In this document: positions 1 to 5,381 of the stretch, piece after piece
Position numbering within the stretch: position 1 is the first letter of the stretch
How the letters are laid out: each line of letters starts with the position of its first letter
Source: an uncultured Oscillospiraceae bacterium
Lineage (GTDB): Bacteria > Bacillota > Clostridia > Oscillospirales > Ruminococcaceae
Reading direction: 5' to 3'
NCBI GenBank assembly: GCA_910577365.1
Contig: CAJTMU010000036.1
Location: 12,241-21,625, forward strand
DNA length: 9,385 nt
Notes under the pieces: generated by a model
The model's database searches: none
What the model was told of the DNA's origin: nothing
What the model saw: the letters and a program-made list of their open reading frames with translations, nothing else
Program-made: the position numbers and the translations under genes

Positions 1-861
1 AGAGGCGCGGACAGAATGTCTTCCTATGGTGATTTTATCGCGCTTTCCGACAAGTGCGACGTTTCAACCGCGAAAATTATTCAACGAGAGGTTTCCGACG
101 GAGTTATCGCGCCCGATTACGAGCCTGAGGCGTTGGAGATACTCAGATCCAAGCGAAAGGGAACCTATAACATAATCAAGATAGATCCCGATTATGTTCC
201 TGAGCCTATCGAGCGCAAGCAGGTATTCGGAATTACGTTTGAGCAGGGAAGAAACGAGCTTGTTATTGACGACGCGCTTTTTGCTGACCGTCCCACAAAG
301 AACAAGGAAATACCGCAGGCGGCGCGCAACGATCTCGCAATAGCGCTTATAACCCTGAAGTACACCCAGTCCAACTCCGTGGCATATGCTTGCGGCGGAC
401 AGGCTATCGGTATCGGCGCGGGACAGCAGTCGCGCATTCACTGCACGCGTCTTGCTGGAACAAAGGCGGACAACTGGTATCTTCGCCAGTCGCCCACGGT
501 CATGAATTTGCAGTTTGTTGACGATATCCGCCGCGCCGACCGCGACAACGCAATCGACCTGTATATCGGCGAGGATTACATGGATGTTCTCGCGGAGGGC
601 GAGTGGCAGCGCATTTTCAAGGTAAAGCCCGATGTGTTCACACGCGAACAAAAGAGAGAATGGCTTGACACCATGAAGGGCGTGGCGCTCGGCTCGGACG
701 CGTTTTTCCCGTTCGGAGACAATATCGAGCGCGCTCACCGCAGCGGCGTGGAGTATATCGCGCAGCCCGGCGGCTCTATCCGCGACGACAACGTTATCGA
801 GGTGTGCGACAAGTATGGCATTGCCATGGCGTTCACGGGGATAAGACTGTTCCACCATTGA
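1..861 (+). CDS. purH: AICAR formyltransferase (PurH transformylase domain), 3' part only
   Basis: This enzyme transfers a formyl group from 10-formyl-tetrahydrofolate to AICAR in the penultimate step of IMP synthesis, in the cytoplasm. The frame is open from base 1, and the first ATG (position 16) sits inside a conserved block (RGADRMSSYGDFIALSD), so the true start lies left of the window. About 286 residues are visible. Transformylase motifs counted from the first visible codon are KYTQSNSV (120-127), GIGAGQQSRIHCTR (137-150), SDAFFPFGDNI (232-242) and QPGGSIRDD (255-263), and the protein ends in GIRLFHH. From memory, these sequences and this C-terminus match the short clostridial form of about 390 residues, which lacks the IMP cyclohydrolase domain, rather than the fused PurH of about 510. 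That is an inference, because the N-terminus is missing. The stop is TGA at 859-861, and a small membrane protein gene follows after 14 bases. Confidence 0.93.
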   Translation, partial: RGADRMSSYGDFIALSDKCDVSTAKIIQREVSDGVIAPDYEPEALEILRSKRKGTYNIIKIDPDYVPEPIERKQVFGITFEQGRNELVIDDALFADRPTKNKEIPQAARNDLAIALITLKYTQSNSVAYACGGQAIGIGAGQQSRIHCTRLAGTKADNWYLRQSPTVMNLQFVDDIRRADRDNAIDLYIGEDYMDVLAEGEWQRIFKVKPDVFTREQKREWLDTMKGVALGSDAFFPFGDNIERAHRSGVEYIAQPGGSIRDDNVIEVCDKYGIAMAFTGIRLFHH

Positions 862-875
862 TTGAGAGGTATAAA

Positions 876-1034
876 ATGAAATTCAAGGTCGGTGTTGGCT
901 TGCTCCTTTTCGGAATATTGCTTGCAAACGGTTCAGTGCTTGATATAGGGAGTTGGTTTTTCCTGGTGGGCGGCTTTATAGGTGCCATAGGATTGGTTAT
1001 GATATTTTTGAGCGATGATAAAGAACGGAAATAA
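876..1034 (+). CDS. Small two-helix membrane protein, unrecognised (52 aa)
   Basis: I do not recognise a family. The protein has 52 residues: a short basic start (MKFK), a hydrophobic segment at about 5-19, a short linker containing an Asp, a second hydrophobic segment at about 27-45, and a charged tail (SDDKERK). This predicts a two-pass membrane hairpin. The reading frame is also open upstream to an ATG at 804, but that start lies inside purH with no good binding site. The ATG at 876 is preceded by GAGAGG at 864-869 with ideal spacing, so I chose it. The gene begins 14 bases after the purH stop and is probably transcribed with it, although nothing in the protein suggests a purine role. It is followed by a hairpin. 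It is probably a real gene given the binding site and the clean membrane pattern, but its function is unknown. Confidence 0.6.
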   Translation: MKFKVGVGLLLFGILLANGSVLDIGSWFFLVGGFIGAIGLVMIFLSDDKERK

Positions 1035-1051
1035 TCGTTCCGAAAAGTTCA

Positions 1052-1074
1052 GCGCCGCACAGAATGTGCGGCGC
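1052..1074. terminator. Hairpin between convergent genes
   Basis: A perfect 9-bp GC-rich stem (GCGCCGCAC with GTGCGGCGC) closes a 5-base loop (AGAAT). It sits in the 46-base gap between two convergent stop codons. Neither side has a long T run: ATTAAACT follows on the plus strand, and a short TTTT appears after CTGAAC on the minus strand. It therefore looks like a modest bidirectional terminator rather than a textbook one. Confidence 0.65.
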
Positions 1075-1080
1075 ATTAAA

Positions 1081-1332
1081 CTATCCTTTCAGTCCCCGTG
1101 CCTGCCTGTCCATATCTTCAATAACGATATCGTATATCTCGCCGAGGGTGCGGCAGTATTCCAGAACCTTCCACGGCTCGTTGGTGTGGTAGTGTACCTT
1201 GGCAACATTGTCATCGCACACAACAAGCAGACTGTCACCAACAAAATTTGCCACGAAATAGTCGTATATCTCGTCTTCATCAAGACCCTCTCCGTCAATT
1301 AGAAGCTGGGTGTCGTATCTGTATTCTATCAT
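1081..1332 (-). CDS. Free-standing FakA/YloV middle-domain-like protein (83 aa)
   Basis: This small protein resembles the middle domain of FakA/YloV (DAK/DhaK-related), the ATP-binding subunit of bacterial fatty acid kinase. Matching elements are YDTQ (6-9, where the family usually has Y-C-T-E), GDSLLVV (32-38), KVHYHTNEPWKVLEY (45-59, with the HxHT motif at 47-50), LGE (63-65) and IEDMDRQ (71-77). The ATP-binding DhaL-like domain and the C-terminal domain are both absent, so it cannot be a kinase by itself. From memory, the Cys of the YCTE motif and the two His of HxHT bind a metal in FakA. Here the Cys is Asp7, while both His are kept. The start ATG at 1332 has GGAG at 1341-1344, inside the end of nadC. 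Only one base separates the nadC stop from this start, so translation is probably coupled. From memory, similar small proteins in Clostridia are loosely annotated as relatives of dihydroxyacetone kinase. The true function is unknown. Confidence 0.75.
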   Translation of the reverse strand: MIEYRYDTQLLIDGEGLDEDEIYDYFVANFVGDSLLVVCDDNVAKVHYHTNEPWKVLEYCRTLGEIYDIVIEDMDRQARGLKG

Positions 1333-1333
1333 T

Positions 1334-2173
1334 TCACTTTCTCCATTTCATTGATATATCAAACGCGGTAACGCTGTGAGTCAGCGCTCCCAAGCTGATT
1401 ATGTCGATACCCGTTTTCGCAACCTCCGCGATATTTTCAAGCGTGATGTTGCCGCTTGCCTCCAGCTTTGCGCGGTGGTCGACAAGCTTTACCGCCTCCG
1501 CCATCTGAGCGCAGTTCATGTTATCCAGCATTATAACGTCGACGCCGCATTTCAGCGCTTCGCGTACCTCGTCGAGATTACGTGTTTCCACTTCAATTTG
1601 CAGCATATGCCCCGCCTTTTTGCGCAGTGCCACCACCGCCGCCGTGATACCGCCGTAAGCGTCGATATGATTGTCTTTAAGCATTGCCGCGTCGGTCAAA
1701 TTATAGCGGTGATTGCGTCCACCGCCTGCCGTAACCGCGTATTTCTGGAGCGCTCTAAGCCCCGGCAGTGTCTTGCGTGTGTCGGCTATCGAAGCGTTTG
1801 TGCCTTTGACCAGCTCCACGCATTTGTGTGTGTAGGTCGCGATACCGCTCATATGCTGCAAAATGTTGAGTGCGGTGCGCTCCGCTTTCAGCATAAGCCG
1901 CGTATGCCCGCTGAATTCCACAATGATATCGCCGTTTTTAACCTCGTCGCCGTCTTTGAAATGGCAAGTTATCTTCATTTCGGGGTCAAGGATAGTGAAA
2001 ACGCGGAGAGCCACTTCAAGTCCTGCCACAACTACGCTTGCCTTGGAGATAAAATACGCGTCAGAAAGATTGTCCTCGGAAATTAGCAGGTCGGCAGTAC
2101 TGTCTATATAGTTGATGTCCTCGCTTAGGGCAGTTTTTATAATGTCATCGACATAAAAGGTAAGAAGTATCAT
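1334..2173 (-). CDS. nadC: Nicotinate-nucleotide pyrophosphorylase (quinolinate phosphoribosyltransferase)
   Basis: NadC converts quinolinate and PRPP to nicotinate mononucleotide, CO2 and pyrophosphate, the third step of de novo NAD synthesis. At 279 residues it is the usual length. The N-terminal alpha/beta part (about 1-115) is followed by the barrel carrying the family motifs: ERTALN (98-103), DTRKTLPGLR (131-140), GGGRNHRYNL (150-159), LKDNHI (165-170), EVE (194-196), MLDNM (215-219), EASGNI (238-243) and ISLGALTHS (259-267). The basic residues for quinolinate and PRPP binding and the acidic metal-binding residues therefore appear intact. The start ATG at 2173 has GAAAGG at 2184-2189. 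It lies 20 bases after the nadB stop, consistent with a nadB-nadC operon. Its last codons contain the ribosome binding site of the FakA-middle-like gene downstream. Confidence 0.97.
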   Translation of the reverse strand: MILLTFYVDDIIKTALSEDINYIDSTADLLISEDNLSDAYFISKASVVVAGLEVALRVFTILDPEMKITCHFKDGDEVKNGDIIVEFSGHTRLMLKAERTALNILQHMSGIATYTHKCVELVKGTNASIADTRKTLPGLRALQKYAVTAGGGRNHRYNLTDAAMLKDNHIDAYGGITAAVVALRKKAGHMLQIEVETRNLDEVREALKCGVDVIMLDNMNCAQMAEAVKLVDHRAKLEASGNITLENIAEVAKTGIDIISLGALTHSVTAFDISMKWRK

Positions 2174-2193
2174 TTTATCGTTTCCTTTCAGAA

Positions 2194-3696
2194 TTATTTT
2201 TCCTCTGTGTTTCTGCGCTCCACAACTTCTTTAAGGATTATGTAAGCCACAGTCACCAGCGATTTTGTTTCCACATATTCCGCGGTTACTGCATAGCCGC
2301 CGTTATTGAGCTGCTCCAATAGCTCGGATATGCGGGATAGCCCCTTTTCCGCTTCAGGGTAATCGGGATAGACGAAATATGCCTTTTGCATGATATGGCG
2401 CACTTCGGTGCGTATGCCGTGGGGCAGGGGAGCGCCCTCGGGCGATGTCATGGGATATTCCATATCCATATCGCTGCCGTTCGCCGCCGAATTGATATCC
2501 TCGGCGATAAGCCGCGAGAATACGAGCGCTTCAAGCAGGGAGTTGCTGGCAAGGCGGTTCTGCCCGTGAACGCCCGTATGAGAGCACTCGCCCGCTGCGT
2601 ACAGCCCGTGTATATTTGTCGCGCCCTTTCCGTCGACGTTTATGCCGCCCATCAGATAGTGCTGGCAGGGGTAGATGGGAATAGGCTCTTTCGTCATATC
2701 ATATCCCTTTTCAAGCACCTTGTTGTAAATCATCGGGAAGCGATTCCTGATAAATTCAGGGTCTTTGTAGGAGATATCAAGCCAGAACTCGTCGCTGCCC
2801 GTTGCCTTCTGCTCCTCCATCATGCACTTGGAAACCACGTCTCGCGGCGCAAGCTCAAGACGCTCCGGTTCATATTTGTGCATAAAGCGCTGCTTGTTGC
2901 AGTTAAGCAGGTAAGCGCCCTCGCCGCGCACCGCCTCGGAAATAAGGAAGCACTCGCGGTTTTTCTTGTCGGCAAAAGCGGTGGGGTGGAACTGAACATA
3001 GCTGAGATTTTTTATCTCCGCTCCCAGATTATACGCTAACTGAATGCCGTCGCCCGTGGCAATTGCGGAGTTGGTGGTGAAATCGTACACACGTCCGATA
3101 CCGCCCGTGGCGAGTATGACAGAATCCGCGCAGTAGTATTCGTGCCGCGGTATGCCGCCGTCAAAACTGTCGCAGAGAACATCGGCAAAGAATACCCCGT
3201 TTTCCTTAGACTTCTCCAGTCTGCACAGCAGGGAGTTGTTGATAACGGTGACGTTCTCCAGCTCCTGCACCTGTTTAATGAGGTTAGTCTCTATCTCAAA
3301 GCCTGTGGAATCCTTATGATGAGCTATTCTGCGGCGCGAGTGACCGCCCTCCAGGGTGAGCGCGATACTGCCGTCGTCCTTGAGGTCGAACTCCACGCCG
3401 TATTTTTCCTGAAGCTTAAGAACCTCCGCGGGACCCTGCTCCACTAAAATACGCACGTTGTCAAGATTGTTCTTGTATTGTCCCGCGACAAGCGTATCCT
3501 TTATGTGCAGGTCGTAGCTGTCGTGCTCCTTGTCCATTACCGCGGCAACTCCGCCCTGCGCCAGCGCGGAGTTGCAAAGGGTAAGCTCCCGCTTGGACAA
3601 CATAAGTATTTTCAGGGAGCTGTCCAGATTAAGCGCGGAGTATATCCCCGAAATGCCCGTGCCGACTATAAGCACGTCAAATTTTTTGAATTTCAT
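2194..3696 (-). CDS. nadB: L-aspartate oxidase
   Basis: NadB is the FAD enzyme that oxidises L-aspartate to iminoaspartate, which quinolinate synthase (NadA) then condenses with dihydroxyacetone phosphate in NAD synthesis. The Rossmann FAD motif GTGISG is at residues 12-17, and the ALAQGG block is near 44-49. Substrate and FAD motifs follow: EGGHSRRRI (116-124), ATGGIG (196-201), QFHPTAF (235-241), AVRGEGAYL (255-263), APRD (283-286), HYLMGGI (346-352), GLYAAGE (364-370) and HGQNRLASNSLLE (377-389). A helical C-terminal domain ends the protein. All the expected His and Arg positions are present. I start at the ATG at 3696 (500 residues) because AAGGTG at 3703-3708 lies 6 bases before it and the protein then begins just ahead of the FAD fold. 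An in-frame ATG at 3711 would add five residues but has only an A-rich stretch upstream. nadA is not adjacent. Confidence 0.97.
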   Translation of the reverse strand: MKFKKFDVLIVGTGISGIYSALNLDSSLKILMLSKRELTLCNSALAQGGVAAVMDKEHDSYDLHIKDTLVAGQYKNNLDNVRILVEQGPAEVLKLQEKYGVEFDLKDDGSIALTLEGGHSRRRIAHHKDSTGFEIETNLIKQVQELENVTVINNSLLCRLEKSKENGVFFADVLCDSFDGGIPRHEYYCADSVILATGGIGRVYDFTTNSAIATGDGIQLAYNLGAEIKNLSYVQFHPTAFADKKNRECFLISEAVRGEGAYLLNCNKQRFMHKYEPERLELAPRDVVSKCMMEEQKATGSDEFWLDISYKDPEFIRNRFPMIYNKVLEKGYDMTKEPIPIYPCQHYLMGGINVDGKGATNIHGLYAAGECSHTGVHGQNRLASNSLLEALVFSRLIAEDINSAANGSDMDMEYPMTSPEGAPLPHGIRTEVRHIMQKAYFVYPDYPEAEKGLSRISELLEQLNNGGYAVTAEYVETKSLVTVAYIILKEVVERRNTEEK

Positions 3697-3732
3697 AACC
3701 GTCACCTTCATTTTTTAGTTATTCGTAAACGA

Positions 3733-4167
3733 TCAAGGCTTTAAAACCTTATGATTTTTACGGAAAATTTCTTCGTTTATAAAATTTCTTGGCATAAATT
3801 CAACAAACAACCATTTTTCCAGTGTATGCACTATGTCATCCTTACATCTTGATGAAAATGTAAGAAGTGGACTTTCCCAATTCTCATTGAGTATGGCATA
3901 AAGAGTAAAACTTCCGTTGGGATCCCCTTCGGGATACCACCCCAAATCTATTCCCAGAGTTTGTAACTCAAGCTGCTTATTTTGCTTTCGGGAAGTTTCG
4001 GAGCGAATATACAGTATATCTTCACTAAATGCGAAGAGCCATGTGTCCTCATCTGACTTGGAAACCGATTCGGGGTTTATATCCTCAAATTTATTGAAAA
4101 CAACGGTCCAGCCTTCCGGAATTCTCAGTGGCTGCAAGTTCTGATAACTTCCACGCAGTGCGCTCAT
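3733..4167 (-). CDS. Unrecognised small soluble protein (144 aa)
   Basis: I do not recognise the family. The protein is soluble and acidic to neutral, with no signal peptide or membrane segment. Visible landmarks are IPEGW (16-20), a run of alternating beta-like strands, LGIDLGWYPEGDPNGSFTLY (71-90), NWESPLLTFSSR (96-107) and a final helical part with a basic tail (RKNHKVLKP). A predicted alpha/beta fold of this size in a variable cluster is typical of immunity-type or other accessory proteins, but that is a guess. The frame is open to a TTG at 4182. I prefer the ATG at 4167 because GGGAAGTGA lies just upstream at good spacing. The gene ends 36 bases before nadB and is more AT-rich than nadB and hflX (one sampled 60-base line is 38% GC). 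Confidence 0.7.
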   Translation of the reverse strand: MSALRGSYQNLQPLRIPEGWTVVFNKFEDINPESVSKSDEDTWLFAFSEDILYIRSETSRKQNKQLELQTLGIDLGWYPEGDPNGSFTLYAILNENWESPLLTFSSRCKDDIVHTLEKWLFVEFMPRNFINEEIFRKNHKVLKP

Positions 4168-4183
4168 TAAATCACTTCCCAAT

Positions 4184-4213
4184 ATGTTACTTAAAATTTT
4201 TTTTATTTGACAA
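4184..4213 (-). promoter_or_regulatory. Possible weak sigma-A promoter upstream of the 144-aa gene
   Basis: On the minus strand, TTGTCA (4208-4213) and TAACAT (4184-4189) are separated by 18 bases of very AT-rich sequence. The -35 box matches 5 of 6 consensus positions and the -10 box 4 of 6. It could supply extra transcription for the 144-aa gene and nadBC, apart from any promoter upstream of the NUDIX gene. Chance matches are common in sequence this AT-rich. Confidence 0.3.
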
Positions 4214-4221
4214 ATATAAAT

Positions 4222-4695
4222 CTATAATACTACTGCCTTGCCTGACGGATATTCCCCGTCCCATGAGCAGGGAAAATACCCTTCCTTATAGATAGACGTC
4301 AGCATGGTGAAAAAACCGGGCGTATCCATTAAATATTCCACGCACGCCCACGCCATGTCCCGCTTGACGGAATCAAAAAGCTCGTCTACGACCGCAAGCT
4401 GATCATCAAGGTGCCGCCTTTTAATAAATTCTCCGAATTTATTCCAGACCGTGTCGCCTATGGTGGCGGAAATCGTTTCAAATATCTCGTTGTCTCCGAT
4501 TTTTTCAACGGCGATATCCTCCAGCGGGCAGATATTAGTTTCCCATACCTCATTGGCTTTAATTCTCCAGATACCATCGTTTGCTTCGTAAAGTGAAAAT
4601 ACCATATGATATTTTTCATTGGGTATCATGCAGCGTTCATACCAGTTTACGGATTTTATTTCGTCTAAAAATGCGTTTATCTTTTCTTTGGGCAT
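4222..4695 (-). CDS. Unrecognised small soluble protein (157 aa)
   Basis: I cannot assign a named family. The protein has 157 residues, no signal peptide and no membrane segment. It begins with a helix (KINAFLDEIKSVNWYERC, 5-22), followed by strands around YHMVFSLYEA (29-38). Next comes a helical section with IGDTVWNKFGEFI (79-91) and VDELFDSVKRDMAWACVEYL (103-122). It ends in a distinctive tail, YKEGYFPCSWDGEYPSGKAV (136-155). The tail with its aromatic, Cys and Gly residues looks like a conserved family signature, and I have a general impression of similar tails in accessory proteins of gut Firmicutes. I infer only that it may be an immunity-like or stress-related accessory protein. The start ATG at 4695 has AAGGGAG about 6 bases upstream. 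It lies 55 bases after the NUDIX gene and 54 before the 144-aa gene, all on the same strand. Confidence 0.75.
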   Translation of the reverse strand: MPKEKINAFLDEIKSVNWYERCMIPNEKYHMVFSLYEANDGIWRIKANEVWETNICPLEDIAVEKIGDNEIFETISATIGDTVWNKFGEFIKRRHLDDQLAVVDELFDSVKRDMAWACVEYLMDTPGFFTMLTSIYKEGYFPCSWDGEYPSGKAVVL

Positions 4696-4750
4696 TTTGT
4701 TCTCCCTTAAAATTGCCGACGAAAACAGATATAACTTTGAGTTTTTAAAT

Positions 4751-5203
4751 TCATATTACCATTTCGGCTATTTTTATATCACACTCATCCACATATCCTA
4801 TGTCCTCATTCATATCCCACAGATATATTTTTTCCATCTCATCATTTTCTTGATGAATAAACGGAGATAGTTCTCTTTGAAAGCCCACATAAACAGCCTG
4901 ATATTTAATTATGCCGTTCGGATCTTCAACTTTGACCAACCCTTTAAAAACAAGTTCCGCATTTTTTTGATGCGTTTCTTCATACAATTCCCGTATCGCC
5001 GCTTGTCTTGCCGTTTCTCCCTCTTCTATACCGCCGGAGGGAAATTCCCACTGATTTCTCCAGCTGTTGAACCCAACGACATATTTTTCTCCGACCATCA
5101 GAATAGCGTATGCGCCCGTTACATTGCGATATTTGCGGATATCGCTTTCGGCAATATCCAAATATTCAAGCAATGTCCAGCCGCTTTTATTTTTCGCCAG
5201 CAT
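4751..5203 (-). CDS. NUDIX hydrolase (150 aa)
   Basis: NUDIX hydrolases cleave nucleoside diphosphates linked to another group, such as oxidised dNTPs, ADP-ribose or nucleotide sugars, using divalent metal ions. The NUDIX box spans residues 57-79: Gly57, Glu63, Arg71-Glu72, Leu73 and Glu75-Glu76 fit the GX5EX7REUXEE pattern, so the metal-binding glutamates are intact. The usual final Gly and hydrophobic residue are His78 and Gln79. Before the box come a strand (AYAILMV, 31-37) and the typical WEFPSGG block (52-58). The single domain fills the protein, with no helix-turn-helix domain, so it is not the NAD regulator NrtR. The substrate cannot be told. The start ATG at 5203 has AGGAG 6 bases upstream. 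It is the first gene of the minus-strand run leading to nadBC and is fairly AT-rich in its 3' half. Confidence 0.9.
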   Translation of the reverse strand: MLAKNKSGWTLLEYLDIAESDIRKYRNVTGAYAILMVGEKYVVGFNSWRNQWEFPSGGIEEGETARQAAIRELYEETHQKNAELVFKGLVKVEDPNGIIKYQAVYVGFQRELSPFIHQENDEMEKIYLWDMNEDIGYVDECDIKIAEMVI

Positions 5204-5254
5204 AAAGCACTCCTAAAAACGAACTATTGAATATCGATTTGTAAAGGAAAATCC

Positions 5255-5284
5255 TATACACTTTACTTATCGGTTTATTGTAAA
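5255..5284 (-). promoter_or_regulatory. Possible promoter of the NUDIX gene run
   Basis: On the minus strand, TTTACA (5279-5284) and TGTATA (5255-5260) are 18 bases apart, about 50 bases before the NUDIX start codon. The position suits a promoter for the minus-strand run that ends with nadC. The -10 box is a poor match, so this is tentative. Confidence 0.3.
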
Positions 5285-5304
5285 GAGCAAACGTTGATTT
5301 TCCC

Positions 5305-5333
5305 TTGACAAAGCAGAGTTATTCTGCTATAAT
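5305..5333 (+). promoter_or_regulatory. Consensus sigma-A promoter of hflX
   Basis: TTGACA (5305-5310) and TATAAT (5328-5333) are both perfect consensus boxes with the optimal 17-base spacer. Transcription should begin near 5340, giving a leader of about 42 bases before the hflX ATG. A full-consensus promoter in front of a GTPase gene suggests strong constitutive initiation, with any control acting afterwards. Confidence 0.9.
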
Positions 5334-5346
5334 ATATAAGTTACTC

Positions 5347-5377
5347 ATTCTCCAACCTTTTTACACGAAAGGAGAAT
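5347..5377 (+). promoter_or_regulatory. Leader hairpin that can hide the hflX ribosome binding site
   Basis: ATTCTCC (5347-5353) is the exact reverse complement of GGAGAAT (5371-5377), which contains most of the Shine-Dalgarno sequence AAAGGAG (5368-5374). A competing 5-bp pairing, CCTTT (5356-5360) with AAAGG (5368-5372), covers the same site. Either fold would limit access of the ribosome. The 7-bp stem with a 17-base loop is AU-rich and of modest stability, so a regulatory role is only suggested. Confidence 0.4.
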
Positions 5378-5381
5378 TTAT

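Noticed and set aside
64..858. Long open frame on the minus strand opposite purH
   Set aside because: It lies wholly antisense to a clearly conserved purH frame, its translation shows no recognisable motif, and it is explained by codon bias in the real gene.
1376..2086. Open frame of 236 codons on the plus strand opposite nadC
   Set aside because: Its product is rich in Cys, His and Arg with no domain pattern, and the nadC motifs on the other strand are complete.
2386..3039. Open frame of 217 codons on the plus strand opposite nadB
   Set aside because: It is antisense to an intact conserved enzyme, with no supporting ribosome binding site or motif.
3697..3711. Earlier ATG for nadB at 3711
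   Set aside because: It has only A-rich sequence upstream, whereas the ATG at 3696 has AAGGTG at ideal spacing and gives the normal N-terminus before the FAD motif.
4168..4182. TTG start five codons upstream of the 144-aa gene
   Set aside because: The good ribosome binding site GGGAAGTGA overlaps these codons and fits the ATG at 4167.
4751..5203. NUDIX gene as the NAD regulator NrtR, given nadBC downstream
   Set aside because: NrtR carries a winged-helix DNA-binding domain after the NUDIX domain. This 150-residue protein has room only for the NUDIX fold, and I recognise no operator.
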